Source: Aeromicrobium flavum (lineage in GTDB: Bacteria; Actinomycetota; Actinomycetes; Propionibacteriales; Nocardioidaceae). From it: 64,000 bases of DNA. A program made the translations under genes and the position numbers. This document shows positions 1 through 8,922 of the stretch, in pieces; positions within the stretch are counted from its first letter, which is position 1; each line of letters starts with the position of its first letter. The DNA lies in NCBI RefSeq assembly GCF_007992115.1, contig NZ_BJZQ01000005.1:124001-188000 (forward strand), written 5' to 3'. A model generated the notes under the pieces. The model saw only the letters and a list, made by a program, of their open reading frames with translations. It was not told the origin of the DNA and did no database searches.

Positions 1-333
1 CGCGGAGTCGAGATGGCACCGCGTCAGCAGATCGAGTACGTGTGCGCCGATGGCCACACCTTCACCGTGACGATGTCGGACGAGGCCGAGGTTCCGGCCG
101 AGTGGGAAGACCCGAAGACCGGCCAGATGGGCCGCCGCGTCGGCGGTGGCGAGCCGGACCGGAAGGAAGAGAAGGCCGTGCGCACGCACTGGGACATGCT
201 CCTGGAGCGTCGTTCCGAGGCCGAGCTCGAGGAGATCCTCACCGAGCGTCTCGAGATGCTGCGTGGCGGCGAGATCGGCCCGCCGCACCTGCACCGCAAG
301 AGCAAGTCGCGGAAGAAGTCCGTCAGCGCCTAG
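1..333 (+). CDS. rbpA: RNA polymerase-binding protein RbpA (5' end cut by window)
   Basis: RbpA binds the principal sigma factor and RNA polymerase and stabilises the promoter open complex in actinobacteria. The reading frame is open from base 1; the ATG at 13 is internal, because RGVEMAPRQQIEY matches the conserved RbpA stretch before the core, so roughly the first 20 codons lie outside the window. The C-terminal sigma-interacting part is intact (THWDMLLERRSEAELEEIL). The core keeps one Cys and one His (YVCADGH), but the second Cys pair expected of zinc-binding RbpA is replaced by EWEDPKTG. Its 3' end overlaps the convergent ppm gene by 11 bp, and rbpA next to ppm is the usual actinobacterial arrangement. 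Confidence 0.93.
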   Translation, partial: RGVEMAPRQQIEYVCADGHTFTVTMSDEAEVPAEWEDPKTGQMGRRVGGGEPDRKEEKAVRTHWDMLLERRSEAELEEILTERLEMLRGGEIGPPHLHRKSKSRKKSVSA

Positions 334-1048
334 CGCCGAACGGATTCATCCGCTGGAGGCCCCACACGGTGACCCGTGTGAGGGCCTCTTTCACGATGTC
401 GAAGCTCATCTTCGACTGACCGTGCACCCGCTCGACGAACGTCACCGGCACCTCGGCCACCGCGAGCCCGGCGAGCCGGGTCTGGCGGGTCATGTCGATC
501 TGGAAGCAGTATCCCTGCGACTCGACCGCGTCGAGGTCGATCGCCTCGAGCGTCTCGCGGCGGAACGCGCGGAAGCCCGCGGTGGCGTCCTTGACGCCCA
601 GGTCGAGCATCAGCCGGGCGTAGAGCGACGCGCCCCGCGACAGCGCCTCGCGACGCTTGGGCCAGTTGACGACCGAGCCGCCCGGCACCCAGCGCGAGCC
701 GAGGGTCAGCGGAACCCCCGAACGGGCCGACTCCAGCAGCTTGCCGAGGTCCTCGGGCCGGTGCGAGCCGTCGGCGTCCATCTCGACGAGGATCTCGTAG
801 CCATGGGCCAGGCCCCAGGCGAAGCCGGCACGGTAGGCCGCACCCAGACCCTCCTTGCCCTGCCGGTGCAGGACGTGGATGCGCGGGTCGTCGACGGCCA
901 GCTTGTCGGCGATGTCGCCGGTGCCGTCCGGGGAGTTGTCGTCGGCGACGAGGATGTCGACCTCGGGCTGCTCGCGCAGCACGCTGTCGCAGATCCAAGC
1001 GACGTTGTCCGCCTCGTTGTAGGTCGGGATGATGATCAACGTCTTCAT
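323..1048 (-). CDS. ppm: Polyprenol monophosphomannose synthase (GT2)
   Basis: This GT2 glycosyltransferase moves mannose from GDP-mannose to polyprenyl phosphate; the lipid-linked mannose feeds protein mannosylation and envelope glycolipids. The protein (241 aa) starts MKTLIIIPTYNEADN and shows ADDNSPDGT (residues 35-43), the metal-binding DAD in EMDADGSH (91-93) and a GSRW block. The ATG at 1048 overlaps the lnt stop codon (ATGA), so the nine extra codons upstream are not needed. There are no membrane segments, so it is a soluble catalytic domain. In mycobacteria this domain is fused behind Lnt; here the two are separate but translationally coupled. It converges on rbpA with an 11-bp overlap. 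Confidence 0.93.
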   Translation of the reverse strand: MKTLIIIPTYNEADNVAWICDSVLREQPEVDILVADDNSPDGTGDIADKLAVDDPRIHVLHRQGKEGLGAAYRAGFAWGLAHGYEILVEMDADGSHRPEDLGKLLESARSGVPLTLGSRWVPGGSVVNWPKRREALSRGASLYARLMLDLGVKDATAGFRAFRRETLEAIDLDAVESQGYCFQIDMTRQTRLAGLAVAEVPVTFVERVHGQSKMSFDIVKEALTRVTVWGLQRMNPFGARR

Positions 1049-2505
1049 GTCCGCCGCTCCGCTCGTAACTTCCATTTACCGAGGGCCCATCCTGCCACGG
1101 ACATGACGTAGATCACCACCGCCCACCGGTCTCCCCACGTCGTGGCGGGCGTCGTGCCGTGCGCGGCCTGCACCCGGGCGATGACGGTGGCGGGCTCCTT
1201 GGCGTCGGCACGGCCCTCGACGCGCCCCTGCGGGTCGACGATGCCGGTGATCCCGTTGGTCGACGCGACCGTGACCCAGCGCCCGGTCTCGATCGCCCGG
1301 AGCCGCGAGATCGCCCACTGCTGCTGGGGCTGCACGCCGCGGCCGAAGTCCATGAAGCTGGCGTTGCTGGTCTGCACCGCCAGCACCTCGGCGCCGAGGT
1401 CGACCGCGCCGTGGACGGCGCCGTCGTAGGCGATGTCCCAGCAGATCGTCAGCCCGATCGAGAGGCCGTCGAGCGTCATGACGCCCGGCTCGTCGCCGGC
1501 CACGATGTCGCGCGGGATGTCGCGGTCGAACCGAGGGACGAGCGACCCGAGCTGCTCACGGAACGGCACGTACTCGCCGTAGGGCACCGGGTACTGCTTG
1601 AGGTAGACGTCCTCGCGCGGACCGTTCTCGTCGACGAGCACCGAGGCGTTGTAGGCGGTGTCGTCGGTCGGACCGTTGAGGATGGCGCCGACGAGGATGG
1701 GAGCGCCGAGCCGCTTCGACAGGGCCACCACCTCGTCGCGCGCGAACGCGTTCTCGGTGACGTCGAGGTCCGAGCCGTTCTCGGGCCAGATCACCACGTC
1801 GACCGGCCGGTCGATGCGCTCGGTCTCCTTCACGTGGAGGCGGAAGATCTCGGCCCGCGGCCACTGCAGGAACGGACCGGGGGTGTTGCCCTGCACCACG
1901 GCCACGGTGCGCTCCTCTCCCCCGTCGGCGATCCCCACGGGCAGCGCCAGGCCGATCGCGGGGATCGCGATCGCGGCGGCGAGGGCCACGAGCCGGCGGT
2001 CGGTCACCGCCACCACGAGCAGCCCGGCCACCAGCGCCATCAGCCAGGACGTCGCGGGCAGGGCGACGAGTCGCACCCACCCCTCGAGCGGCGTGTCGAT
2101 CGCCGTGTGGGACAGGCGGCCCCACGGGAACCCGCTGAGCGGAACGGCCCCGCGGACCTGCTCGCCCGCCGCCCACACGGCGGCGGCCCACACGGGCCAG
2201 AACGGGGCGCACACCGCGGCGCGCAGCACCCAGGTGATGCCGGCGATGAACAGCGCCTCGATCAGCACCAGCGCGACCCACGCCCACGGGTCGACGGCGT
2301 TCATCCACCAGATGAGCGGTCCCATGAAGGCCAGCCCGAACGCCAGGCCCGTCGCCAGCACCCACCGGACGGGAGCGTCCCGCAGCGTGCGGACCACCGC
2401 CAGGAAGCCCGCGAGGGTGAGGACCATCAGGCCCGGCACCGCGAGCGGCTCGAACGCCGCCGCGGACGCGGCCCCCAGCAGGGCGGCCGCGAGGACGTGT
2501 CTCAC
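1045..2505 (-). CDS. lnt: Apolipoprotein N-acyltransferase
   Basis: Lnt N-acylates the lipid-modified Cys of lipoproteins at the outer face of the membrane. The 486-aa protein has an N-terminal block of about six membrane segments (to ~residue 195) and a nitrilase-type domain. The expected catalytic triad is visible: Glu242 in VVIWPENGS, Lys303 in YLKQYPVPYGEYVPFRE and Cys355 in GLTICWD. The start is taken as GTG at 2505, which overlaps the TGA of the preceding peptidase gene (GTGA); the open frame runs further upstream only as a shadow of that gene. The 3' end overlaps ppm by 4 bp, giving a peptidase-lnt-ppm operon. Substrates in this window could include the lipoproteins at 11929 and 49268. 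Confidence 0.92.
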   Translation of the reverse strand: MRHVLAAALLGAASAAAFEPLAVPGLMVLTLAGFLAVVRTLRDAPVRWVLATGLAFGLAFMGPLIWWMNAVDPWAWVALVLIEALFIAGITWVLRAAVCAPFWPVWAAAVWAAGEQVRGAVPLSGFPWGRLSHTAIDTPLEGWVRLVALPATSWLMALVAGLLVVAVTDRRLVALAAAIAIPAIGLALPVGIADGGEERTVAVVQGNTPGPFLQWPRAEIFRLHVKETERIDRPVDVVIWPENGSDLDVTENAFARDEVVALSKRLGAPILVGAILNGPTDDTAYNASVLVDENGPREDVYLKQYPVPYGEYVPFREQLGSLVPRFDRDIPRDIVAGDEPGVMTLDGLSIGLTICWDIAYDGAVHGAVDLGAEVLAVQTSNASFMDFGRGVQPQQQWAISRLRAIETGRWVTVASTNGITGIVDPQGRVEGRADAKEPATVIARVQAAHGTTPATTWGDRWAVVIYVMSVAGWALGKWKLRAERRT

Positions 2506-3581
2506 AGTCGGACGAGATCGCGCGGGGTGTTGTTGAGGACCTCGACGCCGTCCTCGGTGCACACGACGATGTCCTCGATACGCGCGCCCCACTGTCCCTC
2601 GACGTAGATCCCGGGCTCGATCGAGAACGCCATGCCGGCCTCCAGCTCGAGGGTGTTGCCCTCGACGATGTACGGCTCCTCGTGCGTCTCCTGGCCGATC
2701 CCGTGGCCCGTGCGGTGGATGAAGCGGTCGCCGTAGCCGGCGTCGGCGATGATCTGGCGGCCGACCGCGTCGACCGACTCCGCGGTCACACCCGGCCGGG
2801 CGTACTCGCGCTGCGCCTGCTGGGCCTGCTTCAGCACCTCGAGCATGGCGACGTAGCCCGGGTCGGGCTCGCCCCCGGCGACGTAGTTGCGGGTGGAGTC
2901 CGAGCAGTAGCCGGCGGGCGTCGTGCCGCCGATGTCGACGACGACCGGCTCCCCGGCACGGATCACTCGGTCGGAGACCTCGTGGTGCGGGGACGCGCCG
3001 TGGGGACCGGACCCGACGATGACGAAGTCGACCTGCTCGTGGCCCTCCTCGACGATGGCACGGGCGATGTCGGCGCCGACCTCTCGCTCGGTGCGACCCG
3101 GACGCAGCCACTCCCCCATGCGGGCGTGGACGCGATCGATCGCTGCACCGGCCTCGCGCAGGGCCTGCACCTCGGCGTCGTCCTTGACGGTGCGCAGGTG
3201 CGAGACCAGCTCGCCGCCGAGCACCAGCGTCGACTCGGGCAGGGCCTCCTGGAGCGCGAACACGCGCGACGCCCACATCTGGTCGTCGACCGCCACCACG
3301 TCGGCGGACCCGACGAGGTCGGCCACGACGGCGTAGGGGTCGTCGGTCTCGCTCCACGTGACGATCGGCATGGTCACCCCGGCCGCCTCGGCCGCCGCCC
3401 GCTCGAGTCCGGGGACCACGAGGTGGGAGCCCAACTGCGTCACCACCAGGCAGGTCAGCCGTTCGAGCGGTTTCGCGGCGTACCCGGTCAGGTAGCGCAG
3501 GTCGGCCCCGGGGGTCACGAGGAGGGCGTCGATGCCGTGCTGGCCGGCCAGGATGCGGGCGCTGTCGAGACGTTCGGTCAC
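2502..3581 (-). CDS. M24 family Xaa-Pro peptidase (PepE/PepQ-like)
   Basis: This cytoplasmic metallopeptidase is expected to hydrolyse Xaa-Pro peptides. A creatinase-like N-terminal domain (to ~residue 125) precedes the M24 pita-bread domain. Metal ligands are visible as Asp in VVVDIGGTT and SDSTRNY, His in HRTGHGIGQETHEEPY, and Glu in SIEPGIYVEG and ARIEDIVV. At 359 aa it has normal length. The start is GTG at 3581, supported by a TAGCCT -10 element six bases upstream. In M. tuberculosis (recalled) the matching gene, pepE, also sits beside a 5'-3' exonuclease. It leads the operon with lnt and ppm. Whether it prefers dipeptides or longer peptides cannot be read from sequence. Confidence 0.9.
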   Translation of the reverse strand: MTERLDSARILAGQHGIDALLVTPGADLRYLTGYAAKPLERLTCLVVTQLGSHLVVPGLERAAAEAAGVTMPIVTWSETDDPYAVVADLVGSADVVAVDDQMWASRVFALQEALPESTLVLGGELVSHLRTVKDDAEVQALREAGAAIDRVHARMGEWLRPGRTEREVGADIARAIVEEGHEQVDFVIVGSGPHGASPHHEVSDRVIRAGEPVVVDIGGTTPAGYCSDSTRNYVAGGEPDPGYVAMLEVLKQAQQAQREYARPGVTAESVDAVGRQIIADAGYGDRFIHRTGHGIGQETHEEPYIVEGNTLELEAGMAFSIEPGIYVEGQWGARIEDIVVCTEDGVEVLNNTPRDLVRL

Positions 3582-3587
3582 CCCCTG

Positions 3588-3593
3588 AGGCTA
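3588..3593 (-). promoter_or_regulatory. -10 element, leaderless M24 peptidase operon
   Basis: TAGCCT lies six bases before the GTG start at 3581, the spacing expected if transcription begins at the start codon. Confidence 0.55.
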
Positions 3594-3666
3594 TCTGGCG
3601 CTCCCGACGAAGCTGTGTGAACGTAGGTCATGTCTGTTCCATCACACCCACAAGGATCGGGGGTCC

Positions 3667-5217
3667 ATGAAAAGGGCCATCATCGCCGCGTCTGCGGTTG
3701 TCCTCACCGCCGGCCTCGTCACCGCGTCACCCGCGGAGGCGAAGCCGGGACCGGCAGTACCGAAAGGTCAGACCACCAAGCTGACCAAGGCTGTCCAGGT
3801 CAACGGCATCCTGAAGCACCTGCGCCAGTTCCAGCGCATCGCGAACGCCAACGACGGCAACCGCGCGTCGGGCCTGCCCGGCTACGAGGCGTCCGTCGAC
3901 TACGTCACGCAACAGCTGCGGAAGTCGGGTTACACCGTCAAGAAGCAGGCGTTCACCTTCCCGTTCTGGCAGGACCTCAGTCCGGCCACCCTGACGGTGG
4001 ACGGGTCCACGGTCGAGACCGCGAGCTTCACCTACTCGGGCGACGGCAGCATCACCGGGCCGATCGTCCCGGCGAACGTCACGCTCCCGCCCACGGCTCC
4101 GCCGGGTGAGACCGAGTCCGGCTGCGCGGTCAGCGACTTCCAGCCCGCCCCGGCCGAGCCGGCGATCGCGCTGGTCCAGCGCGGCACCTGCCCATTCGGT
4201 GACAAGGTCGACAACGCCGTGGCCGCGGGCTACGACGCCGTGCTGATCTTCAACGAGGGCCAGGAGGGTCGCACCTCGCTGGTCGCCGGAACCCTGGGCG
4301 AGCCCAAGTCGGTTCCGGTCGCCGGACTGTCGTACGAGGACGGGGCGGCGCTCGCCACGGCCGAGAACCCGACCGGCACGTTGACGACCGACACCGAGTT
4401 CGACCCCGAGGCGACGACGTGGAACGTCATCGCCGACCTGCCGAAGAAGCGACTCAAGAAGATCAAGCACAAGGACCAGGTCGTCGTGGTGGGCGCCCAC
4501 CTCGACAGCGTCGCGGAGGGTCCGGGCATCAACGACAACGGCACCGGCTCGGCGGGCATCCTCGAGATCGCCAAGCAGCTGCGCAAGACCAAGCTCGACC
4601 GCAAGCTGCAGCGGCCGGTCAGGTTCGCCTTCTGGGGTGCTGAGGAAGCCGGCCTGCTGGGTTCGGAGCACTACGTCGCGAATCTGTCCGAGCGCCAGCT
4701 GTCGAAGATCTACGCCAACCTGAACTTCGACATGATCGGCTCGCCGAACTACGCGCGGTTCGTCTACGACGGCGACGGCTCCGACGGCGACGCCGGTCCG
4801 GCCGGCTCGGGTGCGATCGAGAAGGTCTTCACGGGCTATTTCGACAGCAAGGGCCTGGCCAGCGAGCCGACCGCCTTCGACGGGCGGTCGGACTACGGCC
4901 CGTTCATCGCTGCCGGCATCCCGGCCGGCGGCCTGTTCACCGGTGCCGAGGGCGTCAAGACGCCCGAGCAGGTGCCGCTCTACGGCGGAACGGCCGGCGT
5001 CGCGTACGACGAGTGCTACCACTCCGAGTGCGACGACATCACGAACGTGAACGTCGACGCCCTCCACGAGATGGGTGACGCCGCGGCGTTCGCGGTCGCC
5101 ACGCTCGGCCTGTCGAAGCGCGGCCTCTACCCCGACGGCAGCCGCAAGGCGGCCAAGAAGGGCAAGGCCACGGGTCAGGCCCACACCAAGGTGCACTCGC
5201 ACGCGCCGGTGCGCTGA
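3667..5217 (+). CDS. Secreted M28 family aminopeptidase with PA domain
   Basis: This is a probable extracellular zinc aminopeptidase. An N-terminal Sec signal (residues 1-25, ending near SPAEA-K) precedes an M28 peptidase interrupted by a protease-associated (PA) domain at about 155-250 (QRGTCPFGDKVDNAVAAG). Two-zinc ligands are visible: His278 and Asp280 in VGAHLDS, Asp290 in GINDNGTG, and the catalytic Glu326/Glu327 in WGAEEAGLLGS. Further ligands are likely in LNFDMIGS and CYHSECDD. The C-terminus is basic. It is divergent from the M24 peptidase across an 85-bp gap, with a weak AAGGATCGGGGG ribosome-binding stretch before the ATG. The gap holds no obvious -10 in the + direction. Confidence 0.92.
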   Translation: MKRAIIAASAVVLTAGLVTASPAEAKPGPAVPKGQTTKLTKAVQVNGILKHLRQFQRIANANDGNRASGLPGYEASVDYVTQQLRKSGYTVKKQAFTFPFWQDLSPATLTVDGSTVETASFTYSGDGSITGPIVPANVTLPPTAPPGETESGCAVSDFQPAPAEPAIALVQRGTCPFGDKVDNAVAAGYDAVLIFNEGQEGRTSLVAGTLGEPKSVPVAGLSYEDGAALATAENPTGTLTTDTEFDPEATTWNVIADLPKKRLKKIKHKDQVVVVGAHLDSVAEGPGINDNGTGSAGILEIAKQLRKTKLDRKLQRPVRFAFWGAEEAGLLGSEHYVANLSERQLSKIYANLNFDMIGSPNYARFVYDGDGSDGDAGPAGSGAIEKVFTGYFDSKGLASEPTAFDGRSDYGPFIAAGIPAGGLFTGAEGVKTPEQVPLYGGTAGVAYDECYHSECDDITNVNVDALHEMGDAAAFAVATLGLSKRGLYPDGSRKAAKKGKATGQAHTKVHSHAPVR

Positions 5218-5293
5218 CACCGCCCCTGAGTCGTCCCCGTCACCGTTCGCGGTGGCGGGGACGACCCGCGTCCGACGTGCCATCATGGGCGCC

Positions 5294-6193
5294 ATGTCCT
5301 CGCGACTGCTGCTGCTCGACACCGCCAGCCTCTACTTCCGTGCGTTCTACGGCGTGCCCGACTCGATCAAGGCGGCCGACGGCCGCCCGGTCAACGCGGT
5401 GCGCGGCATCCTCGACTTCCTCGCCACCTTGCAGGCGCGCTACGAGCCGGCGGCCGTCGTGGCGTGCTGGGACGACGACTGGCGACCGGCGTGGCGGGTC
5501 GAGCTGCTCGACACCTACAAGACCCACCGCGTCGCCGATCCCGAGGCCGGGATCGAGGAGACGCCCGACCTGCTCGCCCACCAGGTGCCCCTCATCGCCG
5601 AGGCCCTGACCCTGGCCGGTGCCACGGTCGTCGGCGCGCCCGAGGCGGAGGCCGACGACGTCATCGGCACCCTCGTGCACCGCTGGGAGACCGGGATCGA
5701 CGTCGTCACCGGTGACCGCGACCTGTTCCAGCTCGTCGACGACGCGCGCGACGTCCGGGTGCTCTACACGGCACGCGGCGTCAGCAAGCACGACGTCGTC
5801 GACGCGGCCTGGGTGCGCGAGAAGTACGGCATCGAGCCCGGACAGTACGTCGACTTCGCCGTGATGCGCGGCGACGCGTCCGACGGCCTGCCGGGTGTGC
5901 CCGGCATCGGCGACAAGACGGCGGCCACGCTGCTGCGCGAGTTCACGGACCTCGACGGCATCCGGGCGGCCGCGGCCGATCCGGGCTCGTCGCTGCGGCC
6001 GCGCATCCGCCAGTCGCTGCTGGACTCGGCCGACTACATCGACGCGGCCGTCAAGGTCGTCACCGTGCGTCCCGATCTCGACCTCGAGGACCCCGTGACG
6101 GGTGTCATGGACGTCGAGGCGCTGCGGACGTTCGGCGAGCAGTGGAACGTCGCCGGACCCGTCGAGCGGCTGCTCGAGTCCGTCACGACGTGA
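5294..6193 (+). CDS. 5'-3' exonuclease (PolA N-domain type)
   Basis: This 299-aa protein resembles the free-standing 5'-3' exonuclease/flap-nuclease domain of DNA polymerase I, acting on 5' ends or flaps in replication and repair. Acidic metal ligands are seen at Asp9 (LLLLDTASLYFRAF), in APEAEADDVIGTL and in VVTGDRDLFQLV; the helix-hairpin-helix is GLPGVPGIGDKTAATLL. The start at 5294 gives MSSRLLLLD; the ATG nine bases upstream is possible, but a CATCAT -10-like hexamer lies seven bases before 5294. No polymerase domain follows, and the gene ends inside the convergent helY with an 11-bp overlap. The neighbourhood (M24 peptidase, exonuclease, helY) is conserved in actinobacteria. Confidence 0.9.
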   Translation: MSSRLLLLDTASLYFRAFYGVPDSIKAADGRPVNAVRGILDFLATLQARYEPAAVVACWDDDWRPAWRVELLDTYKTHRVADPEAGIEETPDLLAHQVPLIAEALTLAGATVVGAPEAEADDVIGTLVHRWETGIDVVTGDRDLFQLVDDARDVRVLYTARGVSKHDVVDAAWVREKYGIEPGQYVDFAVMRGDASDGLPGVPGIGDKTAATLLREFTDLDGIRAAAADPGSSLRPRIRQSLLDSADYIDAAVKVVTVRPDLDLEDPVTGVMDVEALRTFGEQWNVAGPVERLLESVTT

Positions 6194-8903
6194 CGCTGGA
6201 GTAGGCCACCACCCCGGTGCGCAGCTCGTCCAGCGCCTGCCGCGCCGTGTCCCGCACGGGCCCCGGACCGGACGCGTCGGCGATCTGGGCCACCGTGTCG
6301 ATGAGCTGCTTCATCGCGCGCACGAAGTCGCCGGCCGCCATCTCGGCGGCGCCGAGGACCAGGTCCAGACTCACGCCCTCGCACCACAGCCAGACCGCGT
6401 GCGCGAACCCGAAGTCGGGGCGGCGCAGGAACTTCAGCCGGTGCTCGCGCTCGAGCTGGTCCATCTGCAGCCACAGCAGGCCGAGCGACTCCGCCGCCTG
6501 GGCCACGGTCTTCGTCGGGAACCGCGGCGGCGGCGCCTCGTCGGAGTTCCGCGCGGTGTAGGTCAGTCCGCTCGCGACGGCGGCGAACTCCGCCGGCGAC
6601 AGCCCGGACCAGACGTCGTGGCGCAGCGACTCGCTGACCACGAGGTCCAGCTCGCCGTAGATCCGCTGCAGTCGGCGACCCTCCTGCGTGACCTCGTCAC
6701 CGTCGAGATAGCCGAGCGTGTCCAGGACGACGCAGACGCGGTCGAACTGGCGGGCCACGCTGTTGGTGCGCTGCTCGACCCGACGGCGCATGCTGTCGGT
6801 CTCGCGGTCCAGCGCGATCAGGCGCTCGGCCCAGCGCGCGTGAGCCTCCCGGTCGGGGCACGCGTGGCACGGATGGTCGCGCAGCTCGCGCCGCAGTTCG
6901 GCGATGCGCGGGTCCTCGGCGGTCGGACCCTCCCGGTACGCCCCGCGGTACTCGGCGAGGTGTCCGGCCCGATCACGCAGCGACGACGCCAGGTCGCGCC
7001 GGGACTGGGCGTCGCGCGGGTTGAACGCCTTCGGGATGCGCATCTGCATCAGGGGGTCGACCGGCGTCGGGAAGTCGACGAGAGCAAGCCGGCGGGCGTG
7101 CCGGTTGGCGGTCAGCACCATCGGGCGCGGACCTTCGACGTTGTTCGCATCCGGATCGAGCACCACCGCGAGCCCCGAGAACTTGCCCGCCGGGACGTTG
7201 ATGACGTCCCCGCGCTTGAGGCGGGTGAGCGACTCCAGCGCCTCCTCGCGCCTGGCGGCGCGGCGCGACTTCGATCCCGCCGACTCCAGGTCGCTGAGCC
7301 GGCGTCGCAACCCCATGTACTCCATGAAGTCACCGCGCTCGCACGTCGCGGACTCGCGGTAGCCCTCGATCGCGTCGTCGGCCTTCCGGACCTTCTTGGC
7401 CAGGCCCACCACGGCGCGGTCCGCCTGGAACTGGGCGAACGACATCTCCAGCAGTTCGCGGGCACGCTCGCGCCCGACCTGGTGCACCAGGTTGACCGCC
7501 ATGTTGTACGACGGGCGGAACGACGAGTTGAGCGGATACGTGCGGGTCGATGCCAGGCCGGCGACGTGGCGCGCGTCCAGCCCCGGCTGCCACAGGACGA
7601 CGCCGTGACCCTCGACGTCGATGCCACGGCGTCCGGCGCGGCCGGTGAGCTGGGTGTACTCCCCCGGCGTGACGTCGACGTGGTTCTCGCCGTTCCACTT
7701 CGTGAGGCGGTCGATCACGACCGAGCGTGCCGGCATGTTGATGCCGAGGGCCAGCGTCTCGGTGGCGAACACGACCTTCACCAGCCCGGCGCTGAACAGG
7801 TCCTCGACGCACTCCTTGAACGTGGGCAGCATGCCCGCGTGGTGCGCGGCGATGCCGCGGCCGATCCCCTCGCGGAACTCGTGGAAGCCCAGCACCGCCA
7901 GGTCCTCGTCGGGCAGGTGGGCGCAGGCGGCGTCGACGTGGGCGTGGATGGCCTCGCGCTCCTCCTGCGACGTCAGGATGAGGCGGGCGGCCAGGCACTG
8001 CTCGACCGCCGTGGCGCACCCGGCCCGGCTGAAGATGAAGACGATCGCCGGCAGCAGGCCCTCGGACTCGAGCTTGAGGACGATGTCGATGCGGTCGGGG
8101 GTGCGGTGGCGGCTGCGTGGGCGTCGTCCGCCCTTCTGCGGCCGTCGCGAGCGGTTCTTGGAGAACGCCCGGTTCCACTGCGCGTCGTCACGCGCCATCT
8201 GCTCGAGGGTGTGGTTGACCTCGGTGCTGTTCGGCTCGAAGAGGTCGAACATCTTGCGGCCCACCAGCACGTGCTGGTGCAGCGGCACGGGACGCTTCTC
8301 CTCGACGATCGTCTCGGTCTCGCCGCGCACCTCGTGCAGCCAGGCTCCGAACTCCTCGACGTTGGAGACCGTGGCCGACAGCGACACGATCGACACCGAC
8401 GGAGGCAGGCCGATGATGACCTCCTCCCAGACCGCGCCGCGGAACCGGTCGGCCAGGTAGTGCACCTCGTCCATGACGACGTGCCCGAGGTTGTTCAGCG
8501 TCGATGACCCCGCGTAGATCATGTTGCGCAGGACCTCGGTCGTCATGACGACGATCGGCGCCTCGCCGTTGATCGTGTTGTCGCCGGTCAGCAGGCCGAC
8601 GTTCTCGGCGCCGTACCGGTCGGTGAAGTCGCTGAACTTCTGGTTCGACAGGGCCTTGATCGGCGTCGTGTAGAAGCACTTGCGGCCGGTGGCCAGCGAC
8701 AGGTGGACGGCGAACTCGCCCACCAGGGTCTTGCCCGAGCCCGTGGGTGCGGCCACGAGCACGCCGTGACCGTCCTCGAGCGCCTCGCAGGCGCGGACCT
8801 GGAAGTCGTCCAGCCCGAACGGATACAGGTCTCGGAAGGCCGCGACGTGCGGGTGCTTCCGGTCCTGGCGGAATCGGGCGTACTGCTCGGCCGGGGTGGA
8901 CAT
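6183..8903 (-). CDS. helY: Ski2-like DEAD/DEAH-box RNA helicase HelY
   Basis: This 906-aa ATP-dependent helicase belongs to the Ski2/Mtr4-like family and presumably remodels RNA. Motif I is APTGSGKT (52-59), motif II is DEVH (145-148), motif III is SLSATVS and motif VI is QLTGRAGRRG. The C-terminal third carries the winged-helix and DSHCT-type region usual for the family, including a Cys-containing stretch DHPCHACPDR. The start ATG at 8903 has both a GGAGG-like stretch and a TAGGCT -10 six bases upstream. It lies 19 bp after tatC, matching the pafB-pafC-tatA-tatC-helY order known in mycobacteria, but appears to have its own promoter. Confidence 0.93.
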   Translation of the reverse strand: MSTPAEQYARFRQDRKHPHVAAFRDLYPFGLDDFQVRACEALEDGHGVLVAAPTGSGKTLVGEFAVHLSLATGRKCFYTTPIKALSNQKFSDFTDRYGAENVGLLTGDNTINGEAPIVVMTTEVLRNMIYAGSSTLNNLGHVVMDEVHYLADRFRGAVWEEVIIGLPPSVSIVSLSATVSNVEEFGAWLHEVRGETETIVEEKRPVPLHQHVLVGRKMFDLFEPNSTEVNHTLEQMARDDAQWNRAFSKNRSRRPQKGGRRPRSRHRTPDRIDIVLKLESEGLLPAIVFIFSRAGCATAVEQCLAARLILTSQEEREAIHAHVDAACAHLPDEDLAVLGFHEFREGIGRGIAAHHAGMLPTFKECVEDLFSAGLVKVVFATETLALGINMPARSVVIDRLTKWNGENHVDVTPGEYTQLTGRAGRRGIDVEGHGVVLWQPGLDARHVAGLASTRTYPLNSSFRPSYNMAVNLVHQVGRERARELLEMSFAQFQADRAVVGLAKKVRKADDAIEGYRESATCERGDFMEYMGLRRRLSDLESAGSKSRRAARREEALESLTRLKRGDVINVPAGKFSGLAVVLDPDANNVEGPRPMVLTANRHARRLALVDFPTPVDPLMQMRIPKAFNPRDAQSRRDLASSLRDRAGHLAEYRGAYREGPTAEDPRIAELRRELRDHPCHACPDREAHARWAERLIALDRETDSMRRRVEQRTNSVARQFDRVCVVLDTLGYLDGDEVTQEGRRLQRIYGELDLVVSESLRHDVWSGLSPAEFAAVASGLTYTARNSDEAPPPRFPTKTVAQAAESLGLLWLQMDQLEREHRLKFLRRPDFGFAHAVWLWCEGVSLDLVLGAAEMAAGDFVRAMKQLIDTVAQIADASGPGPVRDTARQALDELRTGVVAYSSVTS

Positions 8904-8909
8904 GCCTCC

Positions 8910-8915
8910 AGCCTA
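8910..8915 (-). promoter_or_regulatory. -10 element upstream of helY
   Basis: TAGGCT ends six bases before the helY ATG. The intervening GGAGGC could also act as a ribosome-binding site, so either leaderless expression or read-through from tatC is possible. Confidence 0.45.
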
Positions 8916-8922
8916 CGGAGGA

